Notes: generated from the sequence alone by a model not told the origin. 64,000 nucleotides of DNA from Vibrio owensii CAIM 1854 = LMG 25443 (GCF_000817815.1 NZ_JPRD01000023.1:124001-188000), one strand, 5' to 3'. Positions 1 to 10,815 are shown, numbered from the stretch's first letter. A program made the numbers and translations.

Positions 1-2
1 TT

Positions 3-1478
3 GGGTTAGTCGGACGCAACGGTGTCGGAAAATCAGTGTTTGCATCGATACTCAGCGGTGAGCAAACCCCGGCCAGTGGCACGGTGACCGTACCAAGGTC
101 ATTTGCGACATATCGTCAGCAACCTTCGCACTTGCTAGAGGGGGAACTTTCGATTGCTCAGTTTTTAGCAAAGGACAAAGTGCTAAGCGCGCTTAAGCAG
201 ATCGAAATGGGAGATTGCTCTGAGCATTTGTTTGAGGTGGTGGGGGATCAATGGGATTTGCCCATCCAACTTGCTAAGCAGCTAGAAACCATGGGCTTGC
301 CGCCACAGCCAGACTTTCCTTGTTCGCAATTGAGTGGCGGACAGTTAGCGCGTTTGCAGCTGTGGCAGTTGTTCGACAGCGAAGTGGAATTGCTGATCCT
401 TGATGAACCATCAAACCATCTTGATACGCATGCCAAGCAGTGGTTGATTGATTCGATGCGCAGTTTCTCAGGCGCGATTCTGCTCATCAGTCATGACAGA
501 GAGTTACTGCGCGAAATGGAGGAAATCTGGGAGCTATCCGGTTTAGGTTTGCAAGTGTTTGGCGGTAATTACGACATGTATGCTGAGCAAAAGCGCACCG
601 AACTGCAAGCGGTAGAGCGCCAACTAGCCAGTGTCGATAAACAAAAAAAGCAATTGGAAGAGCAAGCTCAGCGCAATCGGGAGAAAGCAGAACAAAGAGC
701 GGCTCAAGGTAACAAGCTGAGAAAGGATGGCAGTCAGCCGAAAATCTTACTGGATGGTATGAAAGACAAAGCCACAGCCCGAGCCGCCAGTCGTAACAAA
801 AACGAGCAACTTCGCCAAGCGCACCTGCAAGAGAAAAAGCAAAGCTTGCGAGTGCGCAAAGAGCAAATCAAAGGGCAAAAACTGTATTTGGCAGACAGTC
901 AAAGTCGCTCGCGAAAAGTCGTGTCGCTTTTAGGAGGCGTGTTGCCATTTGGGTCGGCTCAGCCCATCACTGCGCAAGTTCATGCGGATGATAAATTGCA
1001 TTTGTTGGGCAAAAACGGATGCGGCAAATCGACCTTACTGAAAACACTCTTGGGTGAGTTCTCACTGCAAAGTGGTGAGCTACAAATCAATACGCCGCTT
1101 TATTATCTCGATCAGCACTTTGGTGCGATACAGCCTGAACTCTCCATGTTGGAAAACCTAATGCAACATTGTGAGGGGATAAAAGAAAGCGATGCCAGAA
1201 CATTGCTAGCAGGCATTGGTTTTCGCCGAGACAGTGTGTTTCGTTTGGGCAGCGTATTGAGTGGCGGCGAGAAAATGAAGCTCGCGATGCTGATTGTTAG
1301 CCATCAACCAACTCAGCCTTTGTTGCTTTTGGATGAGCCGGATAATCACCTAGACCTGGAATCGAAAATCATGCTTGCTCAGGCACTAAGCGCGTATCGA
1401 GGCGGCTTTATTCTTATCAGTCACGACCAAGATTTTGCCGCGGAATCGGGTATGTCTCGAAGTATTGAACTGAGCTAA
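3..1478 (+). CDS. ABC-F family ATPase, 5' end cut by the window
   Basis: Soluble tandem-ATPase protein of the ABC-F class, whose known members act on the ribosome rather than in transport. The reading frame is open from base 3 and already shows the first Walker A (GRNGVGKS), so the true start lies upstream of the window; the GTG at 36 is internal. The first ATPase has signature LSGGQ and Walker B LLILDEPSNHLD. A long Lys/Arg/Gln-rich coiled linker follows. The second ATPase has GKNGCGKST, signature LSGGE and LLLLDEPDNHLD. No membrane segment is visible, and both H-loops (LISHD) are present. The Uup/YheS/EttA subgroup cannot be assigned from sequence alone. It stands apart from the next gene by about 175 bp. 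Confidence 0.9.
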   Translation, partial: GLVGRNGVGKSVFASILSGEQTPASGTVTVPRSFATYRQQPSHLLEGELSIAQFLAKDKVLSALKQIEMGDCSEHLFEVVGDQWDLPIQLAKQLETMGLPPQPDFPCSQLSGGQLARLQLWQLFDSEVELLILDEPSNHLDTHAKQWLIDSMRSFSGAILLISHDRELLREMEEIWELSGLGLQVFGGNYDMYAEQKRTELQAVERQLASVDKQKKQLEEQAQRNREKAEQRAAQGNKLRKDGSQPKILLDGMKDKATARAASRNKNEQLRQAHLQEKKQSLRVRKEQIKGQKLYLADSQSRSRKVVSLLGGVLPFGSAQPITAQVHADDKLHLLGKNGCGKSTLLKTLLGEFSLQSGELQINTPLYYLDQHFGAIQPELSMLENLMQHCEGIKESDARTLLAGIGFRRDSVFRLGSVLSGGEKMKLAMLIVSHQPTQPLLLLDEPDNHLDLESKIMLAQALSAYRGGFILISHDQDFAAESGMSRSIELS

Positions 1479-1654
1479 CAAGCTCTTGTCTATAACCCCA
1501 CATTGAGGGGAATCACCGAAGCTAAGCAGTTAGTTTGGCTTTGGTGACTTTAAAACCTTCACCAAGCAATTTTCTCAAAGCAATTAGAATCCTTACTTCG
1601 ATATGGGTAAGATGCTTGATGCATTACACAAAACAAAAACAGAAAAGGAAGTCT

Positions 1655-3811
1655 ATGAAAAAGAAAACCTTAGCACTGGTGACCGCGTTTGCGTTGACGG
1701 GCGTATTACCGGGAGCTTATGCCGAAGACTCAACAAAGGAATTGGTTGAACACGTACACAAAATGGCGGTGAAGTACCCAACGACAAAGAAAGTTGATGT
1801 GGTGGATGAGTATTTTGGTACCAAAGTCAGTGACCCATACCGCTGGTTAGAAGACGACCGCAGTAAAGAAACCGCTGACTGGGTCAAAGCGCAGAACCAA
1901 GTCACGTTCGATTACTTGGCGCAAATTCCTTATCGTCACCAGATTGAAGAACGCTTAACTCAGTTAATGGATTACGAGAAGTTAGGGCGACCATTCAAAG
2001 AAGGTAAATACACCTATTTCTACAAGAATGACGGTTTACAAAACCAAGATGTGCTTTACCGCCAACTTGATGATGGGAAGCCAGAAGTCTTCCTCGACCC
2101 AAATACCTTTAGCGAAGATGGCACGACCTCATTGGCGAATGTGAGCTTCACTAAAGATGGTTCTTTAGTCGCTTACAGTATTTCAGAAGGCGGTAGCGAT
2201 TGGCGCAAAGTGATTGTGCTTGATGCTGAAACCAAAAAGCCTGTCGGTGAGACGTTAGTAGATATTAAGTTCAGCGGCGTAAACTGGCTGGGGAACAAAG
2301 GTTTCTACTACTCAAGTTACGACAAGCCAGAAGGCAGCGAGCTTTCGGCAAAAACCGACCAACACAAGCTTTACTATCACGAGCTAGGCACTAAGCAGAG
2401 TGAGGACAAGCTTATCTTCGGCGGTACAGAGGAAGAGAAGCACCGATACGTTCGTGGTTACACTTCCGACGACCAACGTTACCTATTTATTTCGGCAAGC
2501 ACTTCAACGTCTGGCAATAAGCTGTTCTTCAAAGATTTGACCAAGCCAGACAGTCCACTGCAAACCATTTTGGATGACACCAATTCTGGTACTTGGGTGA
2601 TTGATAGCAAAGGCACCAAGCTGTATTTGGTCACTAACTTAGACGCACCAAACAAACGCGTGGTGACGGTGGATGCGAGCAACCCTGAGCCGAAGAATTG
2701 GAAAGATTTAATTCCTGAAACTGACAACGTGCTTAGCCCATCAACCGCGGGCGGTTATCTGTTTGCCAGCTACATTGTTGATGCGCTTTCTATGGTCAAA
2801 CAATACGATATGGACGGTAAGTTCATTCGTGAAATCAAGCTGCCAGACATCGGCAGTGCTTACGGCTTTTGGGGTAAGAAAGAAGACGCTGAAGTCTACT
2901 ACTCTTTCACCAACTACAAGACACCAAGCACGACCTATCGCTTAGACATCAAAGACGGTGACAGCGAGGTTTACCACAAATCGAACGCACCATTCGATCC
3001 AGAACAATTTGAATCTCGTCAGGTGTTCTACAAATCGAAAGACGGTACCAAGATTCCAATGATCATCACCTACAAAAAAGGCACGCCGATGGACGGCAGT
3101 GCGCCAACGATTTTGTATGGTTATGGTGGTTTCAATATCAGTCTAACGCCTTACTTCAGTCCGAGTCGAGCTGCATGGTTGGAAATGGGCGGTATTTACG
3201 CTGTCGCGAACATCCGTGGCGGTGGTGAGTACGGCAAAGAGTGGCACAATGCTGGCACCAAATTAGAGAAGCAAAACTCGTTTGATGACTTTATTGCCGG
3301 AGCGGAGTTCCTTATCGATAAAGACTACACTTCGTCAGACAAGCTCGCGATTAACGGTGGCTCGAACGGCGGCTTGCTTGTTGGTGCAGTGATGACGCAG
3401 CGCCCTGAGCTGTTCAAAGTGGCACTGCCAGCAGTGGGTGTATTGGATATGCTTCGCTACCATACCTTTACGGCAGGAGCGGGCTGGGCTTATGACTACG
3501 GTACAGCAGAACAAAGTAAAGAGATGTTTGATTACCTCAAAGGATACTCGCCAGTACACAACGTCAAAGCCGGCGTTAAGTACCCTGCAACTATGGTGAC
3601 AACGGGTGACCACGATGACCGTGTGGTGCCAGCGCACTCTTACAAGTTTGCAGCTGAGCTACAGTCTAAACAAGCGGGTACAAACCCAACTTTGATTCGA
3701 ATCGAAACCAACGCAGGTCACGGTGCAGGCACACCGACCAGTAAGGTTATCGAGAAAACCGCCGATGTTTACAGCTTTACTTTGTTCAATATGGGCGTTG
3801 AAAAGCTGTAA
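1655..3811 (+). CDS. Prolyl oligopeptidase family serine peptidase (S9A), exported
   Basis: Peptidase of about 718 residues that cleaves short peptides after proline. The frame opens further upstream at 1535, but the ATG at 1655 follows an AAGGAAG ribosome site and begins a clean signal peptide (MKKK, hydrophobic stretch, cleavage near AYA-ED), so I prefer that start. An N-terminal beta-propeller region (about residues 60-440) precedes the alpha/beta-hydrolase domain. The nucleophile motif GGSNGG places Ser at about 570, the Asp lies in the DHDDRVVP motif, and His at about 689 in NAGHG. Length and motif order match the S9A family. The signal peptide implies a periplasmic location. It appears monocistronic, with a terminator about 50 bp downstream. 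Confidence 0.93.
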   Translation: MKKKTLALVTAFALTGVLPGAYAEDSTKELVEHVHKMAVKYPTTKKVDVVDEYFGTKVSDPYRWLEDDRSKETADWVKAQNQVTFDYLAQIPYRHQIEERLTQLMDYEKLGRPFKEGKYTYFYKNDGLQNQDVLYRQLDDGKPEVFLDPNTFSEDGTTSLANVSFTKDGSLVAYSISEGGSDWRKVIVLDAETKKPVGETLVDIKFSGVNWLGNKGFYYSSYDKPEGSELSAKTDQHKLYYHELGTKQSEDKLIFGGTEEEKHRYVRGYTSDDQRYLFISASTSTSGNKLFFKDLTKPDSPLQTILDDTNSGTWVIDSKGTKLYLVTNLDAPNKRVVTVDASNPEPKNWKDLIPETDNVLSPSTAGGYLFASYIVDALSMVKQYDMDGKFIREIKLPDIGSAYGFWGKKEDAEVYYSFTNYKTPSTTYRLDIKDGDSEVYHKSNAPFDPEQFESRQVFYKSKDGTKIPMIITYKKGTPMDGSAPTILYGYGGFNISLTPYFSPSRAAWLEMGGIYAVANIRGGGEYGKEWHNAGTKLEKQNSFDDFIAGAEFLIDKDYTSSDKLAINGGSNGGLLVGAVMTQRPELFKVALPAVGVLDMLRYHTFTAGAGWAYDYGTAEQSKEMFDYLKGYSPVHNVKAGVKYPATMVTTGDHDDRVVPAHSYKFAAELQSKQAGTNPTLIRIETNAGHGAGTPTSKVIEKTADVYSFTLFNMGVEKL

Positions 3812-3860
3812 GCGAGAGGGTGGATTAACCAAAGAGCTTAAGTTCATTTACATTGGAATT

Positions 3861-3888
3861 AAAACGCAGTCTTCGGGCTGCGTTTTTT
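3861..3888 (+). terminator. Rho-independent terminator after the S9 peptidase
   Basis: Stem AACGCAG/CTGCGTT with a short TCTTCGGG loop region, followed by a run of six T. It sits about 50 bp after the peptidase stop. Confidence 0.85.
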
Positions 3889-4440
3889 ATGTGAATACAA
3901 GGGATAAAGTAAGAGTGACAGTTCTCACATTCCTCATTATTTCTCTGTAGGGTATTAAACGGTACTTTTACAAAAGGGAGAATAACATTATTTTAATATA
4001 AAATGCTCCACAACTGTAAAGTATAAATATGAAATAGAAAAATTACATAGATATAAAAAACTTCTGTATCTCACGTATTTACTAGCTATTATCAATAGTG
4101 ATTCTTTTTTGTTAACTTATAGAATCAAAGAAAGATTTCACATGAAGAAGTGATGTTAAAAATAACTTATTATTTGTTTTGTCAATGCTTGTTTATTTCT
4201 AGTTCCATTGTTTTCTTATTATTTCTTCTTTTACCAAAGTTTAGGTTATAACTCATATAACCATAGGTGATTGAACTTTCTATACCATTTCTCTTAATTT
4301 ACGCACAGCGTCAATCCTTTAGCCATCATTAGAATAGCATTTAGAAATATTATCCTCCAAAGCTTGCTTCTGAACGTTTGCTGTTTGTGATGACTCGATG
4401 ACGCAAAACAATTAATTATCATGAGAATGGACAAAATCCT
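3889..4440. other. AT-rich gene-free stretch upstream of an outer-membrane protein gene
   Basis: About 550 bp with no credible coding region on either strand. It is strongly AT-rich, especially 3960-4240, and looks like a long promoter/leader region or H-NS-type silenced DNA. The end of it (4421-4444) holds a seven-codon ATG ORF whose TGA overlaps the ATG of the next gene. No clear operator or structured RNA was recognised. Confidence 0.5.
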
Positions 4441-5232
4441 ATGAATTTGGTGAAACCATCTGTTGTTGTAATGGCAGCAGTAATCCAGTTTGCGTCCCCC
4501 GTTTTTGCTGAGACAAATTCAGATGAACAATTACAAGATATGTCGGATCCTCTTGCGGTTTATACCCAAGCAGGTTTTGGTATTACGGACAAAGGAGCAA
4601 ACATCAAAATAGGCCAAACTTATAAAGCGTCACAACCGGGCACGATGGCAATGAACGTTATCGAAGTCAAAGGTATTGGTGGCGAACTGTTTGGCATTCG
4701 AGACGAAGATGATCCGTTGTACAGCAAAGTGGATGACAGTATTGATTCCTTCCGTCTGCGTAATTTCCAAGTTGAAGTGGCGAAAGGATTGGGACGTCAG
4801 CTTGATGTGAACTACGACGTGGATGCTGACAAGTTAGATGCATCGTACAGCTTCATCAAGGCCTTGCCTAAACTTGGTGTCGTCCAGCTTTACCCACTAG
4901 CAGGTGCAGGTGTAACGATCGCCAACGATTTCAGTGGTGAAGACAACGGCTACGAGATTCCGGGGACGTTTACTGTGGTCGGTATGTATTCGAAAATCGA
5001 TATTACTGACAAAATTTGGATCAACTACAACCCGATGTATATGCACACCTTGTCGGGCTCAAGTGATTATAAAGACACGTATTATGCGGGTGAGGATAAT
5101 ATCTTAACGCATGAATTTGCGATTTCTTACCAAATAACACCGCGTTCAAATATTCGTTACTTTGCAAACTGGAATGAGCAAGTCGACTTTGGCGATGGTG
5201 ATCACCGCATCGAATATAACTACCAATTCTAA
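4441..5232 (+). CDS. Predicted outer-membrane beta-barrel protein, function unknown
   Basis: A 263-residue protein with a signal peptide (hydrophobic residues 4-22, cleavage near VFA-ET). Alternating hydrophobic strands and a C-terminal aromatic residue (NYQF end) are typical of an outer-membrane barrel. I do not recognise a named family. It lies 75 bp upstream of the RND adaptor gene on the same strand, separated by a weak hairpin, so it may be partly co-transcribed with the pump. It is too short and of the wrong type to be a TolC channel. The ribosome site is poor, and the start may be coupled to the tiny ORF that overlaps it. Confidence 0.75.
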   Translation: MNLVKPSVVVMAAVIQFASPVFAETNSDEQLQDMSDPLAVYTQAGFGITDKGANIKIGQTYKASQPGTMAMNVIEVKGIGGELFGIRDEDDPLYSKVDDSIDSFRLRNFQVEVAKGLGRQLDVNYDVDADKLDASYSFIKALPKLGVVQLYPLAGAGVTIANDFSGEDNGYEIPGTFTVVGMYSKIDITDKIWINYNPMYMHTLSGSSDYKDTYYAGEDNILTHEFAISYQITPRSNIRYFANWNEQVDFGDGDHRIEYNYQF

Positions 5233-5261
5233 TAATTATATTTATATCTCAGGAATAAATG

Positions 5262-5291
5262 AGTGGGCGTATTTTCATAAGCTCACTTTTT
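5262..5291 (+). terminator. Weak terminator or attenuator between barrel protein and RND adaptor
   Basis: Seven-bp imperfect stem AGTGGGC/GCTCACT (one G-T pair) followed by five T. It lies between the stop at 5232 and the adaptor start at 5308 and may reduce read-through into the pump genes. Confidence 0.5.
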
Positions 5292-5307
5292 CCTAAGTAG
5301 GTCTATT

Positions 5308-6441
5308 ATGAAAGTCCAAAATAAAGCAGTATTACTCTCTCTACTTATTACGACTACCTTACTCTATGGGTGTAATACTAATGAGGCGAAAACACAAAAC
5401 AAGGCAGCCCCATCAGTCGAAACGCTCACTCTCACTAAAACACCAATCACCCCTTACCATACCTTTATCGGCAGAACAGAAGCTGTCAATGATGTTGATA
5501 TTATGCCGAGAGTGGGAGGAGAGCTGACCGCGATTCATTTCAAAGATGGAGATATGGTTGAAAAAGGTCAGCTTCTATTTGAAATCGATTCGAGACCCTA
5601 TGAAGCCGCACTTTCCTATGCTGAAGCATCATTAGAAAAGGCGCGCGCTAACTTGCTTCAAGCTAACCGAAATGCACAGCGAGCTCAAAAGTTGATCAAA
5701 GACAAGAGCATCAGTGAGCAGCAGTTTGATGAAGCGATTACAGATAAAGCAACGGCTAGTGCAGAGGTGGAAGAGGCAAAGGCGACTCTGGTTTCAGCTA
5801 AGCTTGATTTGGAATTCTCGTCAGTTCGTGCTCCATTCTCTGGTCGTGTGGGATTCAGTAACTTTCGCGTTGGCGACCGCATCTCAAAAATACAACTTGT
5901 TCCACTCGTTTCGATTACCCAAATTGATCCGATTCGCTTTGGTTTTGATGTGGATGAAAAACTCTATCGACGTGTAAGAAATGCAATTGATGTGGCACGA
6001 AGCCACGACGAAAAGCTCAATGTTGATGTAACGCTTTCTCTATCCGACGGCAAAACATATCCGCACAAAGGAAAGATCTATGCACTTGGGAATAAGATCG
6101 ATTTAGAAACAGGCTCAATTCAGGCTGAGGCTCAGTTTGACAATCCAACTTACTCACTTATGCCGGGTGAATACGGAAATTTGACGATCAAACTCCGTAA
6201 CAAAACGATTGATGGGTTGCTAGTTCCGTCATCAGCGATTCAACAAGATCAAGCTGGTAGCTACGTTATGGTGGTTGCTGATGACCATGTTGTCTCACGT
6301 CGCAATATCGAGTTGGGTCAAGTTTATGGTGTGAACCATGCTGTCCTATCAGGCCTGTCTGAAAATGAAAAAGTCATTGTGAACGGTCTACAAAAAGTGC
6401 GTCCAGGCAGCACTGTGAATGATATTGAGCGACAGGGTTAG
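5308..6441 (+). CDS. RND efflux periplasmic adaptor (membrane fusion) lipoprotein
   Basis: A 377-residue AcrA/MexA-type adaptor linking an inner-membrane RND pump to an outer-membrane channel. The N-terminus has a lipoprotein signal with lipobox LYGC, so it should be anchored to the inner membrane. The order is that of the family: a lipoyl half-motif near residues 60-100 (GELTAIHFKDGDMVEKGQ), an alpha-hairpin coiled coil at about 100-165, the second lipoyl half (VRAPFSGRVG), then the beta-barrel and membrane-proximal domains. The stop is 5 bp before the start of the pump gene, so the two are almost certainly translated together. No TolC-like gene follows, so a channel encoded elsewhere is probably used. 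Confidence 0.93.
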   Translation: MKVQNKAVLLSLLITTTLLYGCNTNEAKTQNKAAPSVETLTLTKTPITPYHTFIGRTEAVNDVDIMPRVGGELTAIHFKDGDMVEKGQLLFEIDSRPYEAALSYAEASLEKARANLLQANRNAQRAQKLIKDKSISEQQFDEAITDKATASAEVEEAKATLVSAKLDLEFSSVRAPFSGRVGFSNFRVGDRISKIQLVPLVSITQIDPIRFGFDVDEKLYRRVRNAIDVARSHDEKLNVDVTLSLSDGKTYPHKGKIYALGNKIDLETGSIQAEAQFDNPTYSLMPGEYGNLTIKLRNKTIDGLLVPSSAIQQDQAGSYVMVVADDHVVSRRNIELGQVYGVNHAVLSGLSENEKVIVNGLQKVRPGSTVNDIERQG

Positions 6442-6446
6442 CCACG

Positions 6447-9400
6447 ATGTTAAGTAAATTTTTCATTCACCGACCAAAGTTCGCTTTGGTCATTTCATTG
6501 GCGATGACCTTGATGGGGATGATCGCTTTAAATGTGTTGCCGATTTCAGAGTATCCCCAAATATCACCGACAGTAATTTCAATAACAACCATGTATCCGG
6601 GTGCAAATGCGGATGTGGTTAAAAAGACGGTAGCTCAACCTATCGAAGCCAAAGTCAATGGTGTTGAGGACATGATTTATATGTCATCCGTCATAGGTAA
6701 CGATGGTTCATACACGCTGAAGGTTTACTTTCGGGTAGGTGCTGACGGTGATATGGCACAGGTTCGAGTGAACAACTTAGTTGCCCAAGCGACCTCCTCT
6801 TTACCTCAAGAAGTAAACCAAATCGGTGTAACGGTGAAAAAGAAGTCGTCGGACATGCTTGGCGTTATTACTCTTCGTTCACCAAATCAATCATTCGATA
6901 GCATTTACCTTTCCAACTATGCAGATTTAAACGTAGTTGAACGTTTGAAGCGTATTGAAGGTATGAGTGATATTACCTTACTGGGTAAAAAAGATTACTC
7001 CATGCGAGTTTGGTTAGATCCTAACAAGCTAGCGACCTTGAAGCTTTCTGCCAGTGACGTCATCACAGCAATCAAAACACAAAACATACAAGTTGCCGCA
7101 GGTAAGGTTGGCGGAATGCCTGCTCCGGGAGATCAGCAGTATCAATATGTTTTGCAGACAAAAGGTAGACTGACGACTGCCGCTGAGTTTGAAAACATTG
7201 TGATTCGAGCAAGTGAAAAGGGGACTTTAATCCGCCTTAAAGATGTCGCTCGTGTGGAAGTTGGCGCTCAAGGGTATGAGGCTGATGGCCGTATGAATAA
7301 CGCCCCTGCAGCAGTACTTGCGCTGTACCAATTGCCTACAGCGAATGCGTTGGCAGTCATGGAAGAAGTCAAGCAGGCAATGAAAGAGTACGAAAAGACG
7401 TTTCCTGATGATCTTGTTTACGATATTGCTTACGACTCTACCGAGTATGTAGAAACGTCCATCGATGAAGTGTATGAGACCCTCGTTATTGCGGTTTTTT
7501 TAGTTACGCTAGTCGTGTATGTGTTTCTCCAAAATTGGCGTGCAACGGTCATACCCACGTTAGCAATTCCAGTGTCGATCATTGCTACTTTTGCGGTAAT
7601 GGCTCTCATGGGGATGACGATAAATACGATATCCCTATTTGGACTGATATTGGCAATTGGTATCGTCGTCGATGATGCCATTATCGTGGTAGAAAACGTT
7701 GAGCGTGTAATGCATGAGGAGCACCTTGCTCCTGTGCCTGCGACTATTCAAGCGATGAAAGAGGTGACGGGACCAGTACTGGCAACCACACTTATTTTAC
7801 TTGCTGTATTTGTACCTGTTGCACTACTACCAGGTATTTCTGGGCGCATGTTTAACCAGTTCGCAGTGACGATTTGTGTCTCGGTTCTTATCTCAGCAGT
7901 CAATGCGTTATCACTTACCCCTGCATTATGTGCTCTGATGCTCAAGTCAACGCATGAGCAGCCTATCGCACCTTTACGTGCTTTCAACCGCGGTTTTGAT
8001 GCCATCACCCGTAAATATCAAGGCTTAGTTGGTTTTTTGAGCCGTCGTCTTGTTCTCAGTCTTGGAGTCTATGGAGCGTTAATCGGTGCGCTTGCCTACG
8101 GATTTATGAATGTCCCGTCGTCGTTTGTTCCAAATGAAGACAAAGGTGTGTTTATGGTTGAGATGAGGTTACCTGATGCTGCCGCATTGCAACGCACCGC
8201 TCCTTTAATGAAAAAATATGTCGATGAGCTTAAACAGATGGATGGCGTGGAGAATGTTGTCTCGGTGGCAGGCTTTTCTGTCATCAATATGGCCGCTATC
8301 CCAAACTCCGGCATGTTAATTATTAAACTGGATAATTGGGATGAGCGACAAGATCCTGCGTTGCATCAACGTGCTCTGATGGCAAAAGTGAATCAGTTGC
8401 TGAATTCTACGCCAGATGCAGCCTCGTTTGTATTTGCGACTCCTGCAATTAAAGGGATGGGAGCGGTCGATGGCTTCAATCTTGTTTTGCAAGATAACTT
8501 GGGTCGCTCTCCGAAGGAGTTGGCAAGAACTACCGCAGAGTTTGTAGCAAAGATAAACCAACTGCCGCAGGTTGCACGAGCGTTTTCCATTTTCCGCGCA
8601 AACATCCCACAGCGTTACATCAACATTGATCGTGATAAAGCAATCTCAATGGGAGTGCCATTGAATGAGATATTTACAACGCTTCAAGCCGAGTTAGGCG
8701 GTGCGTATATCTCGGACTTCAATTTATTTGGTCGTTCTTACCAAGTAAAGGTTCAAGCAGAGGAGCAGTTCCGAGACAACGTTGATGACATTAGCCATCT
8801 GTATGTTCGCTCTAGTTCTGGAAAGATGGTGTCTTTGGCAACGTTAGTAAAAGTAGAGCCGATCTTTGGCCCGGATACTCTATCAAATTACAACATGTTT
8901 GGTTCGGCAACAGTGAATGGCGCTCCTGCTCCAGGTTACAGTTCTGGTGATGTCGTTAACGCGATAGAGGAGCTAGCACAAACCAGTTTGCCGAGCGGCT
9001 ATTCTTACGAATGGTCAGGCATGACTTATCAAGAGCAAAAGGCAGGCAACCTTGCGCCTATTGCTTTTGCTCTATCCCTCTTATTTACCTACCTATTCCT
9101 TGTTGCTCAATATGAAAGTTGGACGATTCCTGCTGCGGTAATGATGGCAGTACCCGTAGCCATTCTGGGAGCAATGGGAACGCTAGTCATGGTTGGTCAG
9201 TCTTTCGATCTCTATGTACAGATAGGTGTTGTTATCTTGATCGGGATGTCAGCGAAAGTTGCCATTCTCATTGTGGAATTCGCCAAAGTACTTCGAGAAG
9301 AGAAAGGGCTATCGATTATTGATGCGGCAAAAGAAGCAGCTCGAATTCGTTTCCGAGCGGTTCAAATGACGGCATTTGCATTCATTTGGGGTGTTTTCCC

Positions 9401-9587
9401 GTTAGTGATTGCATCTGGTGCAGGTGCTGCTTCACGTCATTCATTAGGTTTCGCTGTCTTCGGCGGTATGATCCTTTCAACCTTTGTCGGCACATTATTG
9501 ACTCCAGTTTTCTTCGTGATGATGCAGTCATTGCGCGAACGATTTAAGCGTAATGTTCCAACTAAAACGGAGGAACCTAGCGCGTAA
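6447..9587 (+). CDS. RND multidrug efflux transporter, HAE1 (AcrB-like) family
   Basis: Proton-driven inner-membrane exporter of 1046 residues, the normal length for AcrB-type pumps. It has an N-terminal membrane helix, a large periplasmic loop, then the helix bundle containing GIVVDDAIIVVENVER, where the paired Asp residues form the proton relay. A second periplasmic loop and helix bundle follow. The internal duplication typical of RND proteins is evident. It is coupled to the adaptor just upstream. Sequence alone does not give the substrate; organic compounds are more likely than metals because the motif has the HAE1 form. Vibrios carry many such vme-type systems, and I do not assign a specific name. 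Confidence 0.94.
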   Translation: MLSKFFIHRPKFALVISLAMTLMGMIALNVLPISEYPQISPTVISITTMYPGANADVVKKTVAQPIEAKVNGVEDMIYMSSVIGNDGSYTLKVYFRVGADGDMAQVRVNNLVAQATSSLPQEVNQIGVTVKKKSSDMLGVITLRSPNQSFDSIYLSNYADLNVVERLKRIEGMSDITLLGKKDYSMRVWLDPNKLATLKLSASDVITAIKTQNIQVAAGKVGGMPAPGDQQYQYVLQTKGRLTTAAEFENIVIRASEKGTLIRLKDVARVEVGAQGYEADGRMNNAPAAVLALYQLPTANALAVMEEVKQAMKEYEKTFPDDLVYDIAYDSTEYVETSIDEVYETLVIAVFLVTLVVYVFLQNWRATVIPTLAIPVSIIATFAVMALMGMTINTISLFGLILAIGIVVDDAIIVVENVERVMHEEHLAPVPATIQAMKEVTGPVLATTLILLAVFVPVALLPGISGRMFNQFAVTICVSVLISAVNALSLTPALCALMLKSTHEQPIAPLRAFNRGFDAITRKYQGLVGFLSRRLVLSLGVYGALIGALAYGFMNVPSSFVPNEDKGVFMVEMRLPDAAALQRTAPLMKKYVDELKQMDGVENVVSVAGFSVINMAAIPNSGMLIIKLDNWDERQDPALHQRALMAKVNQLLNSTPDAASFVFATPAIKGMGAVDGFNLVLQDNLGRSPKELARTTAEFVAKINQLPQVARAFSIFRANIPQRYINIDRDKAISMGVPLNEIFTTLQAELGGAYISDFNLFGRSYQVKVQAEEQFRDNVDDISHLYVRSSSGKMVSLATLVKVEPIFGPDTLSNYNMFGSATVNGAPAPGYSSGDVVNAIEELAQTSLPSGYSYEWSGMTYQEQKAGNLAPIAFALSLLFTYLFLVAQYESWTIPAAVMMAVPVAILGAMGTLVMVGQSFDLYVQIGVVILIGMSAKVAILIVEFAKVLREEKGLSIIDAAKEAARIRFRAVQMTAFAFIWGVFPLVIASGAGAASRHSLGFAVFGGMILSTFVGTLLTPVFFVMMQSLRERFKRNVPTKTEEPSA

Positions 9588-9693
9588 ATTCTAATCGCTC
9601 CTCCCCATGCTGCTGCAATGAAAAGAGTTTTTGTTGAGATAAAACCAAATTGTCAGCATGGGTTTTCTTTTAAATATACTTATAGGTTTTAGT

Positions 9694-10815
9694 ATGAAAA
9701 ATCTTACCAAAATCGTTGCTGTGGGGTCCCTCATCTCGTGTGCAGCAGCGCAAGCAGGAGGTCTGTACTTGTACGAGACTTCCACCACAGACATTGGTTT
9801 AGCGTCTGCGGGTATGGCGGCAAGAGCGCAGGATGCCTCGGTCATGGCGGCGAACCCTGCTGGTCTGTCTAATGTGGCGGGTCAGTCATTTTCAGGTCAC
9901 TTGATCAGCTTGTATGGCGACACAACGCTGGACACCTTTGGTGGCGGTGACGCAGGTAACATCATTGGCTACGTGCCGCTTGGTTCAGCGTTTTACAGCC
10001 AACAAGTGAACGATAAGTGGACGCTTGGTATTGGTATGTACGGCAACTACGGCTTGGGTCTGGAATACGACAAGCTGTTCAGCCGTATTGATATTCCTAA
10101 TGCAATTACTCAGGCCGTGACGGTTCAACCTTCTGCTTCATACCGTATTAACGATCAATGGTCTGTAGGTGCTGCATTAGGCATCCATTACGGCATCTTA
10201 GATATGGATGTCAAAGTTGATGGTACGACTCTCGCTGGTGGCATTGAAGATACCGACACTCAAGTGAATGGCCGCGTTGGTGTGCTGTATGAGTTGAATT
10301 CGGGTACTCGCTTAGGTCTGTCTTACTCGAATGAAACTGAGTTCGAATTCGATGATAAAGACTTCTCGACCAGTGCCGTTGCACCTCAGCAGTTGGTATT
10401 CAGTGCTTACCATGAGCTTAACGACAAACTGGCGGTGATGGGTAACTTGAACTGGCAAGACTGGAGCGCTTACCAAACGCTGATGGATGTAGAAACACAA
10501 GACACCTACCAGATTGCTTTGGGTACACAGTACAAGGTTAATAGCAAAGTGATGTGGAATGCAGGTTTCGCATTTGACTCAAGCATGTACACAGATCAAT
10601 CCAACGGTGATCTGACTATCCCAACTGGCAACGCTTACCGTCTAGGTACGGGCATTGATTACAAGATTGATGAAGCAAGCACGGTTTCAGTTGCCTTCGA
10701 AGCGACCTTGATTGAATCGTCTGAAGTGAAAGGTCGAGCGGGCAACACGATTGCAAGCTTTGATGATCCAGCGTTGTACTTCCTAAGCATCGGCTACAGC
10801 TGGAAAAACCAATAA
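9694..10815 (+). CDS. OmpP1/FadL-family outer-membrane transport protein
   Basis: About 373 residues. The frame opens at 9658, but the ATG at 9694 starts a typical signal peptide (MKNLTKI, cleavage near AQA-GG), so that start is chosen. The mature N-terminus contains the family motif, with GLASAGMAARAQDASVMAAN followed by PAGLS, matching the FadL/TodX hatch-domain start. The rest is a 14-strand-type barrel. FadL relatives take up long-chain fatty acids or other hydrophobic compounds, and this one is shorter than E. coli FadL. It lies about 105 bp after the RND pump on the same strand; co-transcription is possible but not shown. Confidence 0.88.
   Translation: MKNLTKIVAVGSLISCAAAQAGGLYLYETSTTDIGLASAGMAARAQDASVMAANPAGLSNVAGQSFSGHLISLYGDTTLDTFGGGDAGNIIGYVPLGSAFYSQQVNDKWTLGIGMYGNYGLGLEYDKLFSRIDIPNAITQAVTVQPSASYRINDQWSVGAALGIHYGILDMDVKVDGTTLAGGIEDTDTQVNGRVGVLYELNSGTRLGLSYSNETEFEFDDKDFSTSAVAPQQLVFSAYHELNDKLAVMGNLNWQDWSAYQTLMDVETQDTYQIALGTQYKVNSKVMWNAGFAFDSSMYTDQSNGDLTIPTGNAYRLGTGIDYKIDEASTVSVAFEATLIESSEVKGRAGNTIASFDDPALYFLSIGYSWKNQ

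Noticed and set aside
1491..1512. CCCC/GGGG hairpin after the ABC-F gene as a terminator
   Set aside because: The stem is only four pairs and no T run follows.
3723..3950. 75-residue plus-strand ORF running through the peptidase terminator
   Set aside because: It overlaps the peptidase C-terminus in another frame and reads through a terminator hairpin.
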